Positions 26,699 to 35,304 of a stretch of 64,000 nt of DNA are shown here, in pieces. Position 1 is the first letter of the stretch, and each line of letters starts with the position of its first letter. Source of the DNA: Bacteroidota bacterium (GTDB lineage Bacteria; Bacteroidota; Ignavibacteria; Ignavibacteriales; Melioribacteraceae); contig JAHJUE010000010.1 in NCBI GenBank assembly GCA_018829205.1, forward strand, positions 248,001 to 312,000. The letters run 5' to 3'. The translations under genes and the position numbers were made by a program. The notes under the pieces were generated by a model. The model had not been told where the DNA came from. It ran no database searches and worked only from the letters and a program-made list of their open reading frames with translations.

Positions 26699-27577
26699 CT
26701 AAACAGTTAAATATGATTCGATAGTTTTATATATTTTTTCGGTAGGCATTTTTTCACCAGTCCAAAGTTCAAAGGATTTTGCGCCCTGTTCAACGAACAT
26801 TTTTAACCCGTTTAAAGTAATTGCTCCTTTAGATTTAGCTATCTGCAGCATTTTAGTATTAACCGGGTTGTAAACAACATCAAAAACTATTTGTCCTTTA
26901 GTAAACGAATCTTCAATTGTTGTAACCGAATCGTCAATTTCGGGATACATACCGACCGCTGTAGTATTAATAATTAGTTTGGAATCTTTAAATATATTTG
27001 TTAGATCCGGCGGGAACAGATCATGCGGTTTCATTTTTTCATAAAGCATTTTGGCCGTAAAATATTCTTTTAATGATTCTGCTTTCTGCACTGTTCTATT
27101 AATAATATGAATCTGTTTTACCTTAAAATGCCGGATCAAGGAATAAATTACGCTTCGCGCGGCGCCACCGGCTCCAATTACGCAAACTTCGGTATCAATC
27201 AAATCTTCTTTATAAGGATTAAGAGTTTCAATTATTCCGTAAACGTCTGTATTATAACCGTGAAGCGAGCCGTTTTCATTCACAATAGTATTTACTGCCC
27301 CAATTACACTGGCTTCTTCCGAAATATCGTTTAAGAATTGTCCAATTTTTTCCTTATGCGGAAGCGTAACATTAAATCCTTTAATGCCTAATGCAACCAT
27401 GCCTTTTAAGGCGGCTTTTAAATTAGATGAAGGTACGTCGAACGGAAGGTACACATAATCCAAGCCCAGCAAATCAAAAGAAATGTTGTGCATCAGCGGC
27501 GAAAAAGAATGCTTAATAGGATGTCCTATTACGCCAATAATACCGGTATTATGATTAAATTTATTTTCAGAATTCAT
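26699..27577 (-). CDS. aroE: Shikimate 5-dehydrogenase
   Basis: This 292-residue enzyme reduces 3-dehydroshikimate with NADPH in the chorismate pathway. Substrate-binding residues occur in HPIKHSFSPLMHN, the catalytic Lys75 in NVTLPHKE and Asp111 in GYNTDVYG. The nucleotide-binding motif GAGGAARSVIY is at about residue 136, and NTTAVGMYP and GLKMFVEQGAKSFELWTG follow. Length is normal for AroE. It is preceded on the same strand by the TPR gene (17-bp gap) and converges with aspC. Confidence 0.95.
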   Translation of the reverse strand: MNSENKFNHNTGIIGVIGHPIKHSFSPLMHNISFDLLGLDYVYLPFDVPSSNLKAALKGMVALGIKGFNVTLPHKEKIGQFLNDISEEASVIGAVNTIVNENGSLHGYNTDVYGIIETLNPYKEDLIDTEVCVIGAGGAARSVIYSLIRHFKVKQIHIINRTVQKAESLKEYFTAKMLYEKMKPHDLFPPDLTNIFKDSKLIINTTAVGMYPEIDDSVTTIEDSFTKGQIVFDVVYNPVNTKMLQIAKSKGAITLNGLKMFVEQGAKSFELWTGEKMPTEKIYKTIESYLTV

Positions 27578-27594
27578 AAATACAATTGGGGGAA

Positions 27595-29019
27595 TTAAGA
27601 TTGATTTTCCTCAAGTAGCTTTTTGAACAATCGGGAAGTTTTTATCTCCGGGTAATCTCTTTCAAAATCATTTTTTATTTCAGGGTTTATTGAAAACGCC
27701 GCCCTCAAACAATTAATTGCTTCTTGAGTTCTATTTAAGAAAAAGAAAGCTTTTGCTTTGCCGTAATAGGCCGTTGCATTGCTTGGCATTAAATTTACAC
27801 ATTTGTCGTAGCAGTTAATAGCTTCGGTCCATTTACCCAGTTCAATATACGTATCGGCTAATTTTTTCCAATAATCATAACTAAAATGGTCGCTACCTGA
27901 TTTATTAATTATATCGATTATATTCTCATTTAACTTATCTGCAGATTCCTGCATGTTATCGGACAAATTAAATGAAGAAGTTAATTCAGAAATTATTTTT
28001 ACGGCAATATTAAAATCTCTTTGAGCAGATTTAAATTTTCCGATAAGATGATTACAGTATCCTCTTGCAAGGTAAGCCTCAAAATATTCGCTTTCAAGTT
28101 TAATGGCTTTACTATAATTCTTAACGGCTTTTTCGGGTTCCTGAAGATCCTCGTAAACCTGGCCTAAATTAAAAAATATTTCTTCATCAAAAGGATCAAT
28201 TTGGGCCGCTTTGTTAAAAGCCGCGAGAGAATCATTTAGTCTGTTTAATTTAGCATAAGTAACGCCGCAGTTAAACCATGCGCTTGAAAAATCATCCTTT
28301 AATGCGATAGAAAGCTCAAAGGTATTTAATGCTTTTTCGAAATTGCCCTGCTTTAGATAAACAATTCCTTTATTGTAATATCCCGTTGCGCTGTAAGGTT
28401 CGATATCCAAAAATTTTGAGTAATATTTTAATGCTTCCTCAAACATATCGATATTTTCATAACAATAACCTAATTCATACCAAGCTTCGGAATAAAGATC
28501 GTCCAGTTCAACGGCACTGTGAAAATATTTAATTGCTTCATGAAACTCTTCCTGCCTTTCGTTAATTACTCCAAGGCTGAAATACGCTTCCTCGTTTGAA
28601 GGTTCAAGTATAATTGCATGTTTTAAAGACTCAACCGCTTCTTCAAACATTCCTAAATTATCTTCGGCAATGGATTTGTTTATAATTGTGTCAACATCAC
28701 CCGGATTAAGAGACAATGCTTTGTTAAAAGCTATGTACGCTTCATCAAATTCGAAAATATTGTTCAGAAGAATTCCTTTATACTGCCAAAATTCAGAATT
28801 ATAAGGTGTGAATTCAAGAACAGATTCAACAAGGAATAAACCTTCCTCGGGGAAATCGTACTCAAGACAAAGCTGAATTGTTTCGTCAATAAAATCTATA
28901 TTAAAAAATGTTTGTCCTGATTCAACTATTTCATTGCAAGCATCAATTTTCTTTTTTATCTCTTCTTCATTCAAATACGAGTCGCCGTTATTATCAAAAT
29001 AATCTTCGGAAAAACTCAT
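27595..29019 (-). CDS. TPR repeat protein, cytoplasmic
   Basis: This 474-residue protein is built of about ten tetratricopeptide repeats from roughly residue 45 to the end; typical units read EAYFSLGVINERQEEFHEAIKYFHSAVELDD and AWYELGYCYENIDMFEEALKYYSKFLDIEP. There is no signal peptide or membrane helix, so it is expected to be a cytoplasmic scaffold or adaptor. The N-terminal 40 residues are acidic (MSFSEDYFDNNGDSYLNEEE). It sits upstream of aroE with a 17-bp gap. No enzymatic domain is present and the partner is unknown. Confidence 0.75.
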   Translation of the reverse strand: MSFSEDYFDNNGDSYLNEEEIKKKIDACNEIVESGQTFFNIDFIDETIQLCLEYDFPEEGLFLVESVLEFTPYNSEFWQYKGILLNNIFEFDEAYIAFNKALSLNPGDVDTIINKSIAEDNLGMFEEAVESLKHAIILEPSNEEAYFSLGVINERQEEFHEAIKYFHSAVELDDLYSEAWYELGYCYENIDMFEEALKYYSKFLDIEPYSATGYYNKGIVYLKQGNFEKALNTFELSIALKDDFSSAWFNCGVTYAKLNRLNDSLAAFNKAAQIDPFDEEIFFNLGQVYEDLQEPEKAVKNYSKAIKLESEYFEAYLARGYCNHLIGKFKSAQRDFNIAVKIISELTSSFNLSDNMQESADKLNENIIDIINKSGSDHFSYDYWKKLADTYIELGKWTEAINCYDKCVNLMPSNATAYYGKAKAFFFLNRTQEAINCLRAAFSINPEIKNDFERDYPEIKTSRLFKKLLEENQS

Positions 29020-29119
29020 TAATACCCCTCGTAAATTTGAATGAAAATGTATTACTATAGTAATGAAAAATCAAGTTGATTTTAAGTAATAATTTTTATT
29101 GTAAATTTTGTTTCGTTTT

Positions 29120-30328
29120 TTAATTACTTTCAACGAAATTATTTTCAGAATAATTGTAATACCCGTCGCTAGTTTTCAGATTATAAATGATTAATTCCGA
29201 ATGAAATTTTTCCTTATAGCTTTCTTTTATAATTTCAATAGCATTTTCTTTTTTTGATTTTTCTATAATCGCTACACTTAATAGTTTAGGTGAACAACTT
29301 ATAAGTTTACATCCCTTTACACCTTCAATCTTTTTTGCCTGTTCAACTATAAAATCAAGTTCATCTGAACTTATTTCATAATCGGCTGCAAGTCCGTAAT
29401 GCGACTCAAAAAGTAATCTGGCAAAATTTTCAAATTCACCCGCACTTAAATACTGCAGCGCTTTTTCGACTCTTATTTTTTCAGATACATTATAGAAACA
29501 TCTGCTGTAAATTCGTTTTGGAAGCATATGTACATGCTTTTCAAGAAAATCTATATTTACGTCTCTTAAATTCCGAATTCCCCATATATACAGCCGTAAA
29601 CCTTTAACTCCAACTTCGCATTCTTCTATTCTTTCTTTACAAAGAACGTTTTTCAAATTTTCAATACCCGTATCAATGATAATTAATTCAAATTTTTCAT
29701 CGTCAAAATTATATTCATCAATTTTATTGGCTCTAAAATCATAGTTAATAATTTTTCCCGTATTGCTTTTTAATGATGCTGTGATAAGCGCCTTATTAGC
29801 AATTTTGCCTATAAAATTCCTTTCTGCCCTGAATATCAAATCAATAATTTCGTTTTCATCAATATTTAATTTGAATAACCTGTTCATCGCATTTAAGAAC
29901 GCGCAGTTAAACGCGGATGTTGAGCCTAATCCTAATCCGCCAGGAATATTTGATGCGGTGGAACAGACAAATCCGTTAGGCAGATTATAATTTTCTTTAA
30001 GGAATTGAACGAGCTGAAGTATTCTGTTAAACGGGAATTTTAAATTGTCGAAATGATCCGTCATATGATCAATTACTACAGGATGATCTGATGAATCTGT
30101 AAGCACATAAATTTTTTCATCTTTTGAGAATCCAAGTACGATACAAAAATAACGATCGACTGAACATGTTAAAATATTACCGTCGTTGTAATGTGTATGG
30201 TCGCCAAGCAGAATAACACTGGCCGGAGCAATTGTTGTTACTTTTGTATTATCATTTCCAAAAGTTTTTGAAAATCTTTCTTCGGCAAGAGCCGATAATT
30301 TTTCGGGTGTGTCTTTTAATGTTTCCAT
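29120..30328 (-). CDS. Galactokinase-like GHMP protein with altered active site
   Basis: This 402-residue protein has the galactokinase (GHMP kinase) layout. An N-terminal sugar-binding motif reads LLGDHTHYNDGN (residues 41-51; canonical GEHTDYN). The ATP-binding GHMP motif IPGGLGLGSTSAFN is at 128-141, and a middle region aligns to NFVG...MDQLIS but reads NFIGKIANKALITAS (171-185). The catalytic Asp of that region is absent and I see no nearby replacement. The C-terminal motif GGGFGGC is also lost (GCKLISCSPKLLSVA). It could be a pseudoenzyme, a sensor or a kinase for another sugar. It is divergent from the TRAP genes. The fold assignment is fairly safe; galactokinase activity is doubtful. 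Confidence 0.65.
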   Translation of the reverse strand: METLKDTPEKLSALAEERFSKTFGNDNTKVTTIAPASVILLGDHTHYNDGNILTCSVDRYFCIVLGFSKDEKIYVLTDSSDHPVVIDHMTDHFDNLKFPFNRILQLVQFLKENYNLPNGFVCSTASNIPGGLGLGSTSAFNCAFLNAMNRLFKLNIDENEIIDLIFRAERNFIGKIANKALITASLKSNTGKIINYDFRANKIDEYNFDDEKFELIIIDTGIENLKNVLCKERIEECEVGVKGLRLYIWGIRNLRDVNIDFLEKHVHMLPKRIYSRCFYNVSEKIRVEKALQYLSAGEFENFARLLFESHYGLAADYEISSDELDFIVEQAKKIEGVKGCKLISCSPKLLSVAIIEKSKKENAIEIIKESYKEKFHSELIIYNLKTSDGYYNYSENNFVESN

Positions 30329-30554
30329 TTTATATCAAACGTTTATGAGTATTCAAATAAAAGTCGGTGTGTTTACGAAGTAGAAAATCGGAGCTTATTT
30401 TTAATCTATAAAACAACATATCAAAACCTAAAGTGCATAATTTACTTTGTAAATTTAAGAAATTAAGAACTTATTGTCCATTTAAAATATAGCATGCTAA
30501 AGTTTGAAAAAACAGGCATTATTGTGTATTTTCAATCGATTTTAATTTAATTAT

Positions 30555-31070
30555 ATGAATTCTATAAAAACATTTATTCGATTTACAGACAAACTAAACA
30601 ATAAACTCGGCGCCGCCGTTTCCTGGTTAACAGGAATTCTGGTGCTGATTGTTAGTATTGATGTGTTTTTGAGATATTTTCTTGAATCTAGTTTTGCCGC
30701 ACTTCAGGAACTTGAGTGGCATTTATTCTCAATTATTTTTCTTTTAGGAGCCGCCTATACATTACAAACGGATAACCATGTAAGGGTCGATTTATTCTAT
30801 TCTAAATTTTCGCTTAAAAATAAAGCGATCATAAATTTAATTGGGTCAATAGTTTTCTTTATCCCCTTTTGTCTGCTTGTAATTTATTCATCCAAAAATT
30901 TTGTTCTGCAATCTTTTAAAATTGGTGAAACTTCACCTGATCCGGGGGGACTGCCAGCTTTATATATTTTAAAATCAATTCTACCGCTCTCTTTTATTTT
31001 TCTTCTGCTGCAGGCTTTGGTTTTGTTCTTTAAATCACTTTTAACAATAAAAGAAAACAAGGATAATTGA
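30555..31070 (+). CDS. dctQ: TRAP transporter small membrane subunit (DctQ)
   Basis: This 171-residue membrane protein has four predicted helices and the DctQ pattern: FTDKLNNKLGAAVSWLTGILVLIVSIDVFLRYF, then LQELEWHLFSIIFLLGAAYTLQTDNHVRVDLFYSK. The E-W-H and D-H-V-R-V-D residues are characteristic. It pairs with the large subunit encoded 10 bp downstream to form the membrane part of a TRAP importer driven by a cation gradient. The matching substrate-binding protein is encoded at 32482-33582 on the other strand. Confidence 0.9.
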   Translation: MNSIKTFIRFTDKLNNKLGAAVSWLTGILVLIVSIDVFLRYFLESSFAALQELEWHLFSIIFLLGAAYTLQTDNHVRVDLFYSKFSLKNKAIINLIGSIVFFIPFCLLVIYSSKNFVLQSFKIGETSPDPGGLPALYILKSILPLSFIFLLLQALVLFFKSLLTIKENKDN

Positions 31071-31080
31071 TATTTAATAT

Positions 31081-32397
31081 ATGGAAGCCTTACCCCTAAT
31101 ATTTTTCGTAACAGTATTATTATTACTGATGGCAGGCTTCCCTGTAGCATTTACATTAGGAGGAGCGTCATTAATTTTCGGTCTTTTCACTTTCGGATTT
31201 GATTTTTTCAATTTACTCCCTTTAAGAATTTGGGGAGTGATGACAAATTATATTTTAATCGCAGTTCCACTTTTTATTTTTATGGGCGTGATGTTTGAAA
31301 AATCAGGCCTGGCCGAAGATCTGCTTGAAACAATGGCTTTATTATTCGGCAAACTGCGCGGAGGGTTAGCAATTTCCGTATTAATCGTCGGAGCTATGCT
31401 TGCCGCGGCAACAGGAATAGTTGGTGCAACCGTTGTTACAATGGGCGTATTAAGCTTGCCTGTTATGCTTAAAAAGGGTTATGACCCTAAAATCGCAACT
31501 GGAATAATTACCGCATCGGGAACACTTGGACAAATTATTCCGCCAAGTATTATCCTTGTTCTGCTCGGAAGCGTATTAAATATTTCCGTTGGCAATTTGT
31601 TTGTTGCCGCAATATTGCCCGGTTTTTTACTTGTATTTTTATATCTGCTCTGGATTATTTTAGTTGCCTTTTTTAAACCTAAAGCAGCGCCGGCAATGCC
31701 TCAGGCGGATTTGGATTTATTTGTAGGGAAGAAAAAATTAATAAAAATTATTTCAGCATTTGTGGTTCCATTCTTTTTAATTCTTTCGGTACTCGGTTCT
31801 ATTTTTGCCGGCATAGCATCCCCCACAGAAGCTGCCGCTTTAGGAGCGTTGGGAGCGACTATTCTAACATTAATTAGGAGAAGATTTACACTTGCTACTT
31901 TAAAAGAAGTAATGACAAAAACAATGACTTTAACAAGTATGGCTTTTATGATCCTGGTCGGAGCTTCAGCATTCGGACTTGTATTCAGAGGCATGAACGG
32001 CGATACTTATTTAACGAATTTAATAACAGGCTCAAATCTCGAATCACATCATTTTTTAATAATAGTTATGGTACTAATTTTTGTCGCGGGATTTTTTATA
32101 GATTTTATTGAGATAATTTTTATAATAGTACCTGTTGTGGCTCCAATTTTTGTGCATTTAAATATTGATCTTTTATGGGTCGGAATTTTAATTGCCGTAA
32201 ATCTGCAGACATCATTCTTAACGCCGCCTTTCGGGTTTTCTTTATTTTACTTAAAAGGAGTTGCGCCTGAAGGGATAACAACAGCGCATATTTATAAAGG
32301 AATAATTCCTTACGTAGTCATTCAAATTATTGGATTGGTTTTAATAATACTATTTCCTGAAATTGTGCTCTGGCTTCCGGCCGTTATCGGTAACTGA
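31081..32397 (+). CDS. dctM: TRAP transporter large membrane subunit (DctM)
   Basis: This 438-residue, roughly 12-helix transporter is the translocating subunit. DctM features are LLMAGFPVAFTLGGASLIFG near the start, VPLFIFMGVMFEKSGLAEDLLETM, the sequence GATVVTMGVLSLPVMLKKGYDPKIATGIITASGTLGQIIPPSI, IASPTEAAALGALGA, and the final NLQTSFLTPPFGFSLFYLKGVAP. Length fits the subgroup that partners FcbT1/TakP-like binding proteins. It is probably co-transcribed with dctQ. Confidence 0.93.
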   Translation: MEALPLIFFVTVLLLLMAGFPVAFTLGGASLIFGLFTFGFDFFNLLPLRIWGVMTNYILIAVPLFIFMGVMFEKSGLAEDLLETMALLFGKLRGGLAISVLIVGAMLAAATGIVGATVVTMGVLSLPVMLKKGYDPKIATGIITASGTLGQIIPPSIILVLLGSVLNISVGNLFVAAILPGFLLVFLYLLWIILVAFFKPKAAPAMPQADLDLFVGKKKLIKIISAFVVPFFLILSVLGSIFAGIASPTEAAALGALGATILTLIRRRFTLATLKEVMTKTMTLTSMAFMILVGASAFGLVFRGMNGDTYLTNLITGSNLESHHFLIIVMVLIFVAGFFIDFIEIIFIIVPVVAPIFVHLNIDLLWVGILIAVNLQTSFLTPPFGFSLFYLKGVAPEGITTAHIYKGIIPYVVIQIIGLVLIILFPEIVLWLPAVIGN

Positions 32398-32481
32398 TGA
32401 AATTATAACTGCATGATTTTAGATTCGAAATTATCCAATCTCTAATTCATGAACTTTCATATAAATAAATTTTGTACTTAA

Positions 32482-33582
32482 CTACATATAATTGTTTTCC
32501 GCTGTGTATGTCCAAACAGAGGAAATTTTCTGAAACTTTTTATATGAATCATATACCTTTTTACTCATAGGATCGGAATCCGTCATTTCCTGCAATACTT
32601 CCTCGGTATATTTTTTTAGAACCGCCAATACATCATCCGGAAATTTTCTGAAATCAACCTTCTCCTCATTTTTTAATTTATTGTAATATTCGGCATTTTT
32701 TTGTTCAAAAGTTGAGAACATACTTAAGCAATGCGATGTGGCAACTGTTTCAATAATTTTCTTTAAATCATCCGGAAGTCCGTTAAACGAGTTTTTATTA
32801 ACTAATAATTCAACAAATGAAGCGGGTTCCTGCCAGCCGGGATAATAATAGTATTTTGCGATTTTATGAAAACCCATTAAATAGTCATGATAAGGTCCCA
32901 CCCATTCGGCAGCGTCAATTACTCCTCTTTCAAGGTTTGTGTATATTTCCGCACCGGCAGATAAAACCGAAGAGCCGCCTGCTTTATTCATTACTTTTCC
33001 GCCTATTCCAGGAATTCTCATTTTTAATCCATTTAAATCGGCAACAGAATTAATTTGTTTGTTAAACCAACCTCCCATTTGCGCTCCGGTTCCTCCGGCA
33101 GGAAATGGTATCAAATTAAAAGGATCATAAATTTCTTTCCAAAGATCAATTCCTCCACCGTTAAAAAACCATGAGTAAGCCTGCTGTGAATTCATGCCGA
33201 ACGGAATCGCGGTAAAAAATTGAGCCGCCGGAACTTTGCCCGCCCAGTAATAGGACGCACTGTGGCACATATCAGCTACCCCTTGACTTGCAGCATCAAA
33301 CGATTCAAGAGCTGGAACAAGCTCACCGCCGCCGAATACCTTAATTTTTAATCTTCCCGATGACATAACTTCAATTTCTTTTGCCATCTTGTCCGCGCTT
33401 TCTCCCAATATTGGATAATGAGGCGGCCATGCGGTTACCATTTTCCATTCAAATTTTTCGTTCGAAATTTTATCCGGTTCGGCATATTTTTTTTCATCCG
33501 AACAAGCACTGATTAAAGCGCTGCTGCCTAAAGCGGCAACTGCCGATTTTTTAAGAAATTCTCTTCTTCTTAAATTTTTCAC
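32482..33582 (-). CDS. TRAP substrate-binding protein, TakP/FcbT1-like, Tat lipoprotein
   Basis: This 366-residue extracytoplasmic solute receptor has a twin-arginine signal (NLRRREFLKKSAV) ending in a lipobox, ISAC, so the mature protein should begin at lipidated Cys27 and be exported folded. The body matches COG4663-type receptors: WKMVTAWPPHYPILGESADKMAKEI, GLKMRIPGIGGKVM with the conserved carboxylate-binding Arg, AAEWVGPYHDYLMGFHKIAKYYYYPGWQEP, and FSTFEQKNAEY. The WVGPY-D and YYYPGW blocks are those of Rhodobacter TakP, which binds 2-oxoacids such as pyruvate with Na+. A similar substrate is plausible. It is convergent with dctM, an unusual layout for a TRAP locus. Confidence 0.88.
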   Translation of the reverse strand: MKNLRRREFLKKSAVAALGSSALISACSDEKKYAEPDKISNEKFEWKMVTAWPPHYPILGESADKMAKEIEVMSSGRLKIKVFGGGELVPALESFDAASQGVADMCHSASYYWAGKVPAAQFFTAIPFGMNSQQAYSWFFNGGGIDLWKEIYDPFNLIPFPAGGTGAQMGGWFNKQINSVADLNGLKMRIPGIGGKVMNKAGGSSVLSAGAEIYTNLERGVIDAAEWVGPYHDYLMGFHKIAKYYYYPGWQEPASFVELLVNKNSFNGLPDDLKKIIETVATSHCLSMFSTFEQKNAEYYNKLKNEEKVDFRKFPDDVLAVLKKYTEEVLQEMTDSDPMSKKVYDSYKKFQKISSVWTYTAENNYM

Positions 33583-33760
33583 AATATTCTCCGAAAAGTA
33601 ATTTATCTTGTAATAAAAAATAAATATAAAAATTTATTAGCAATTAAATTTTGCAGTGTGTAAATATTTTTTGTTGAAATTTAATATCTATTTTTTTTAT
33701 AATTGTTTATCCTCTATATCCGCTAATCAATAAATTTATATTAATAAAATTGGAGTAATT

Positions 33761-34348
33761 ATGAAAAGTATTTTAAATATATTTTTTCTTTTATTGAGTC
33801 TTTCCCTGATTAATTCACCTATAATTGCTCAGGAAGAAATGCCTGAAATGACCCCCGAACAGAAGGTATGGATTGATTATATGACTCCCGGCTGGGCTCA
33901 TAATATGATGGCAAAGAGTGTTGGAGAATGGAAAACAGAAACATCTTTCTGGCAATCTCCTGGAGCCGAACCTGTAAAAAGCGAAGGCTCCGTTAATAAT
34001 AAAATGATTCTGGGAGGAAGATATTTACATTCCGAGCATTCTGGTAACGCATGGGGAATGGAAATGAACGGAATAAGCACAACAGCATTTGACAATACTA
34101 CGGAAGAATTTCTTAATACCTGGATTGATAATTTGGGAACCGGTCTAGCGTTTTCAAAAGGAAAATATGATAAAGAAAACAATACGGTTAATTTTTTAGG
34201 GAAAATGGTTGACCCTATGGCGGGCAAGGAAGTAGAGTTTAAACAAGTTCTGAAATTTATCGATGATAATACTCAAATGTTTGAAATGTATTTATTCGAT
34301 GATGGGAAAGAATTCAAAATGATTGAAATGAAATCAACGAAAAAATAG
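33761..34348 (+). CDS. DUF1579 family secreted protein
   Basis: This 195-residue protein has a signal peptide (MKSILNIFFLLLSLSLINSPIIAQ) and a DUF1579 domain. Family-like blocks are VGEWKTETSFWQSPGAEPVKSEGS, NKMILGGRYLHSEHSG, GISTTAFDNTTEEFLNTWIDNLGTGLAFSKGKYD and EMYLFDDGKEFKMIEMKSTK. The domain is thought to be a lipocalin-like barrel; no biochemical role is established. It stands alone with a terminator directly behind it. Confidence 0.75.
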   Translation: MKSILNIFFLLLSLSLINSPIIAQEEMPEMTPEQKVWIDYMTPGWAHNMMAKSVGEWKTETSFWQSPGAEPVKSEGSVNNKMILGGRYLHSEHSGNAWGMEMNGISTTAFDNTTEEFLNTWIDNLGTGLAFSKGKYDKENNTVNFLGKMVDPMAGKEVEFKQVLKFIDDNTQMFEMYLFDDGKEFKMIEMKSTKK

Positions 34349-34353
34349 TAATT

Positions 34354-34383
34354 AAAGCCCGCTTTTGAGGCGGGTTTTTTTTT
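34354..34383 (+). terminator. Rho-independent terminator after DUF1579 gene
   Basis: Stem CCCGC (34358-34362) with GCGGG (34370-34374), extended by A:T and G:T pairs on the outside, then nine T. It starts 5 bp past the stop codon. Confidence 0.9.
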
Positions 34384-34452
34384 GGCTTCTATTAATGATC
34401 ATAATTTAAGATATTGTGTACACTAATAATATTTTTAATAAAAGGAAAAAGT

Positions 34453-35298
34453 TTGAATAAGAACTCGGCAAAAATAGCAGTAATCGATTTATACAATAAC
34501 GAGCCAAATGAAGGCATGAGGTGTATTCAGGATATAATTAAAGAATCTGACCGAAAATACAATTCTGTTCCGGTTGGATATAAAATTTTTGAGACACGCT
34601 ATAAAGATGAAATTCCCGATGAAAATTTTGACATTTATATTTCTTCGGGGGGACCGGGTGATCCTTTTGACGGAGAAGGCTCGGTTTGGGAAAAAAAATA
34701 TTTTAATTTGATTGATAAAATTTTGGCTCACAATCAAAATAACAATGCAAATAAAAAATATATCTTTTTTATATGCCATTCATTCCAGATTATGGCAAGG
34801 TATTTTAAATTTGCAGAAGTTTCGGAAAGAAACTCTTATTCGTTCGGAATTTTTCCGATTCATAAGACCGAAGAAGGAAAAAACGAAACATTGTTCGAAA
34901 ATCTTTCCGACCCTTTTTATGCTGCCGATTTCAGAGGATACCAGGTAACACATCCCGATGAAAAAATAATTAATGATCTCGGCGCCAAAGTTTTAGCTAT
35001 GGAAAAAATCCGTCCTTATGTAGATTATGAAAGAGCAATTATGTCGGTTAGAATTTCTGATCAGATTTTTGGAACTCAATTTCACCCTGAAGCCGATAGG
35101 GCAAGTATGCATCATCACTTTAAGAAACCCGAACGAAAAGAACAAATTGTAAGCAAATACGGCGAAAGCAAATATATTGAAATGCTTGAACTGCTTGAAA
35201 GAGATGACACTATTTCGTTAACACGTGAAAACGTGCTGCCGTTATTTATAAAAAACGCGGTGAAAGAGCTTTACGGCGAATTGATTCTATCTGATTAA
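34453..35298 (+). CDS. Class I glutamine amidotransferase (stand-alone GuaA-type)
   Basis: This 281-residue protein carries the triad-type glutaminase fold. The oxyanion region is YISSGGPGDPFDGEGS, the nucleophile Cys108 lies in FFICHSFQIMARYF, and the His and Glu are in FGTQFHPEADRASM. The start is TTG at 34453 with AAAGGA 6 bases upstream; the longer frame from 34414 would add 13 residues and lacks such a site. There is no synthetase domain, so it either releases ammonia to a separate partner or hydrolyses a gamma-glutamyl compound. A C-terminal extension of about 75 residues follows the His/Glu motif. Its specific substrate is unknown. Confidence 0.82.
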   Translation: MNKNSAKIAVIDLYNNEPNEGMRCIQDIIKESDRKYNSVPVGYKIFETRYKDEIPDENFDIYISSGGPGDPFDGEGSVWEKKYFNLIDKILAHNQNNNANKKYIFFICHSFQIMARYFKFAEVSERNSYSFGIFPIHKTEEGKNETLFENLSDPFYAADFRGYQVTHPDEKIINDLGAKVLAMEKIRPYVDYERAIMSVRISDQIFGTQFHPEADRASMHHHFKKPERKEQIVSKYGESKYIEMLELLERDDTISLTRENVLPLFIKNAVKELYGELILSD

Positions 35299-35304
35299 TC
35301 AGGA

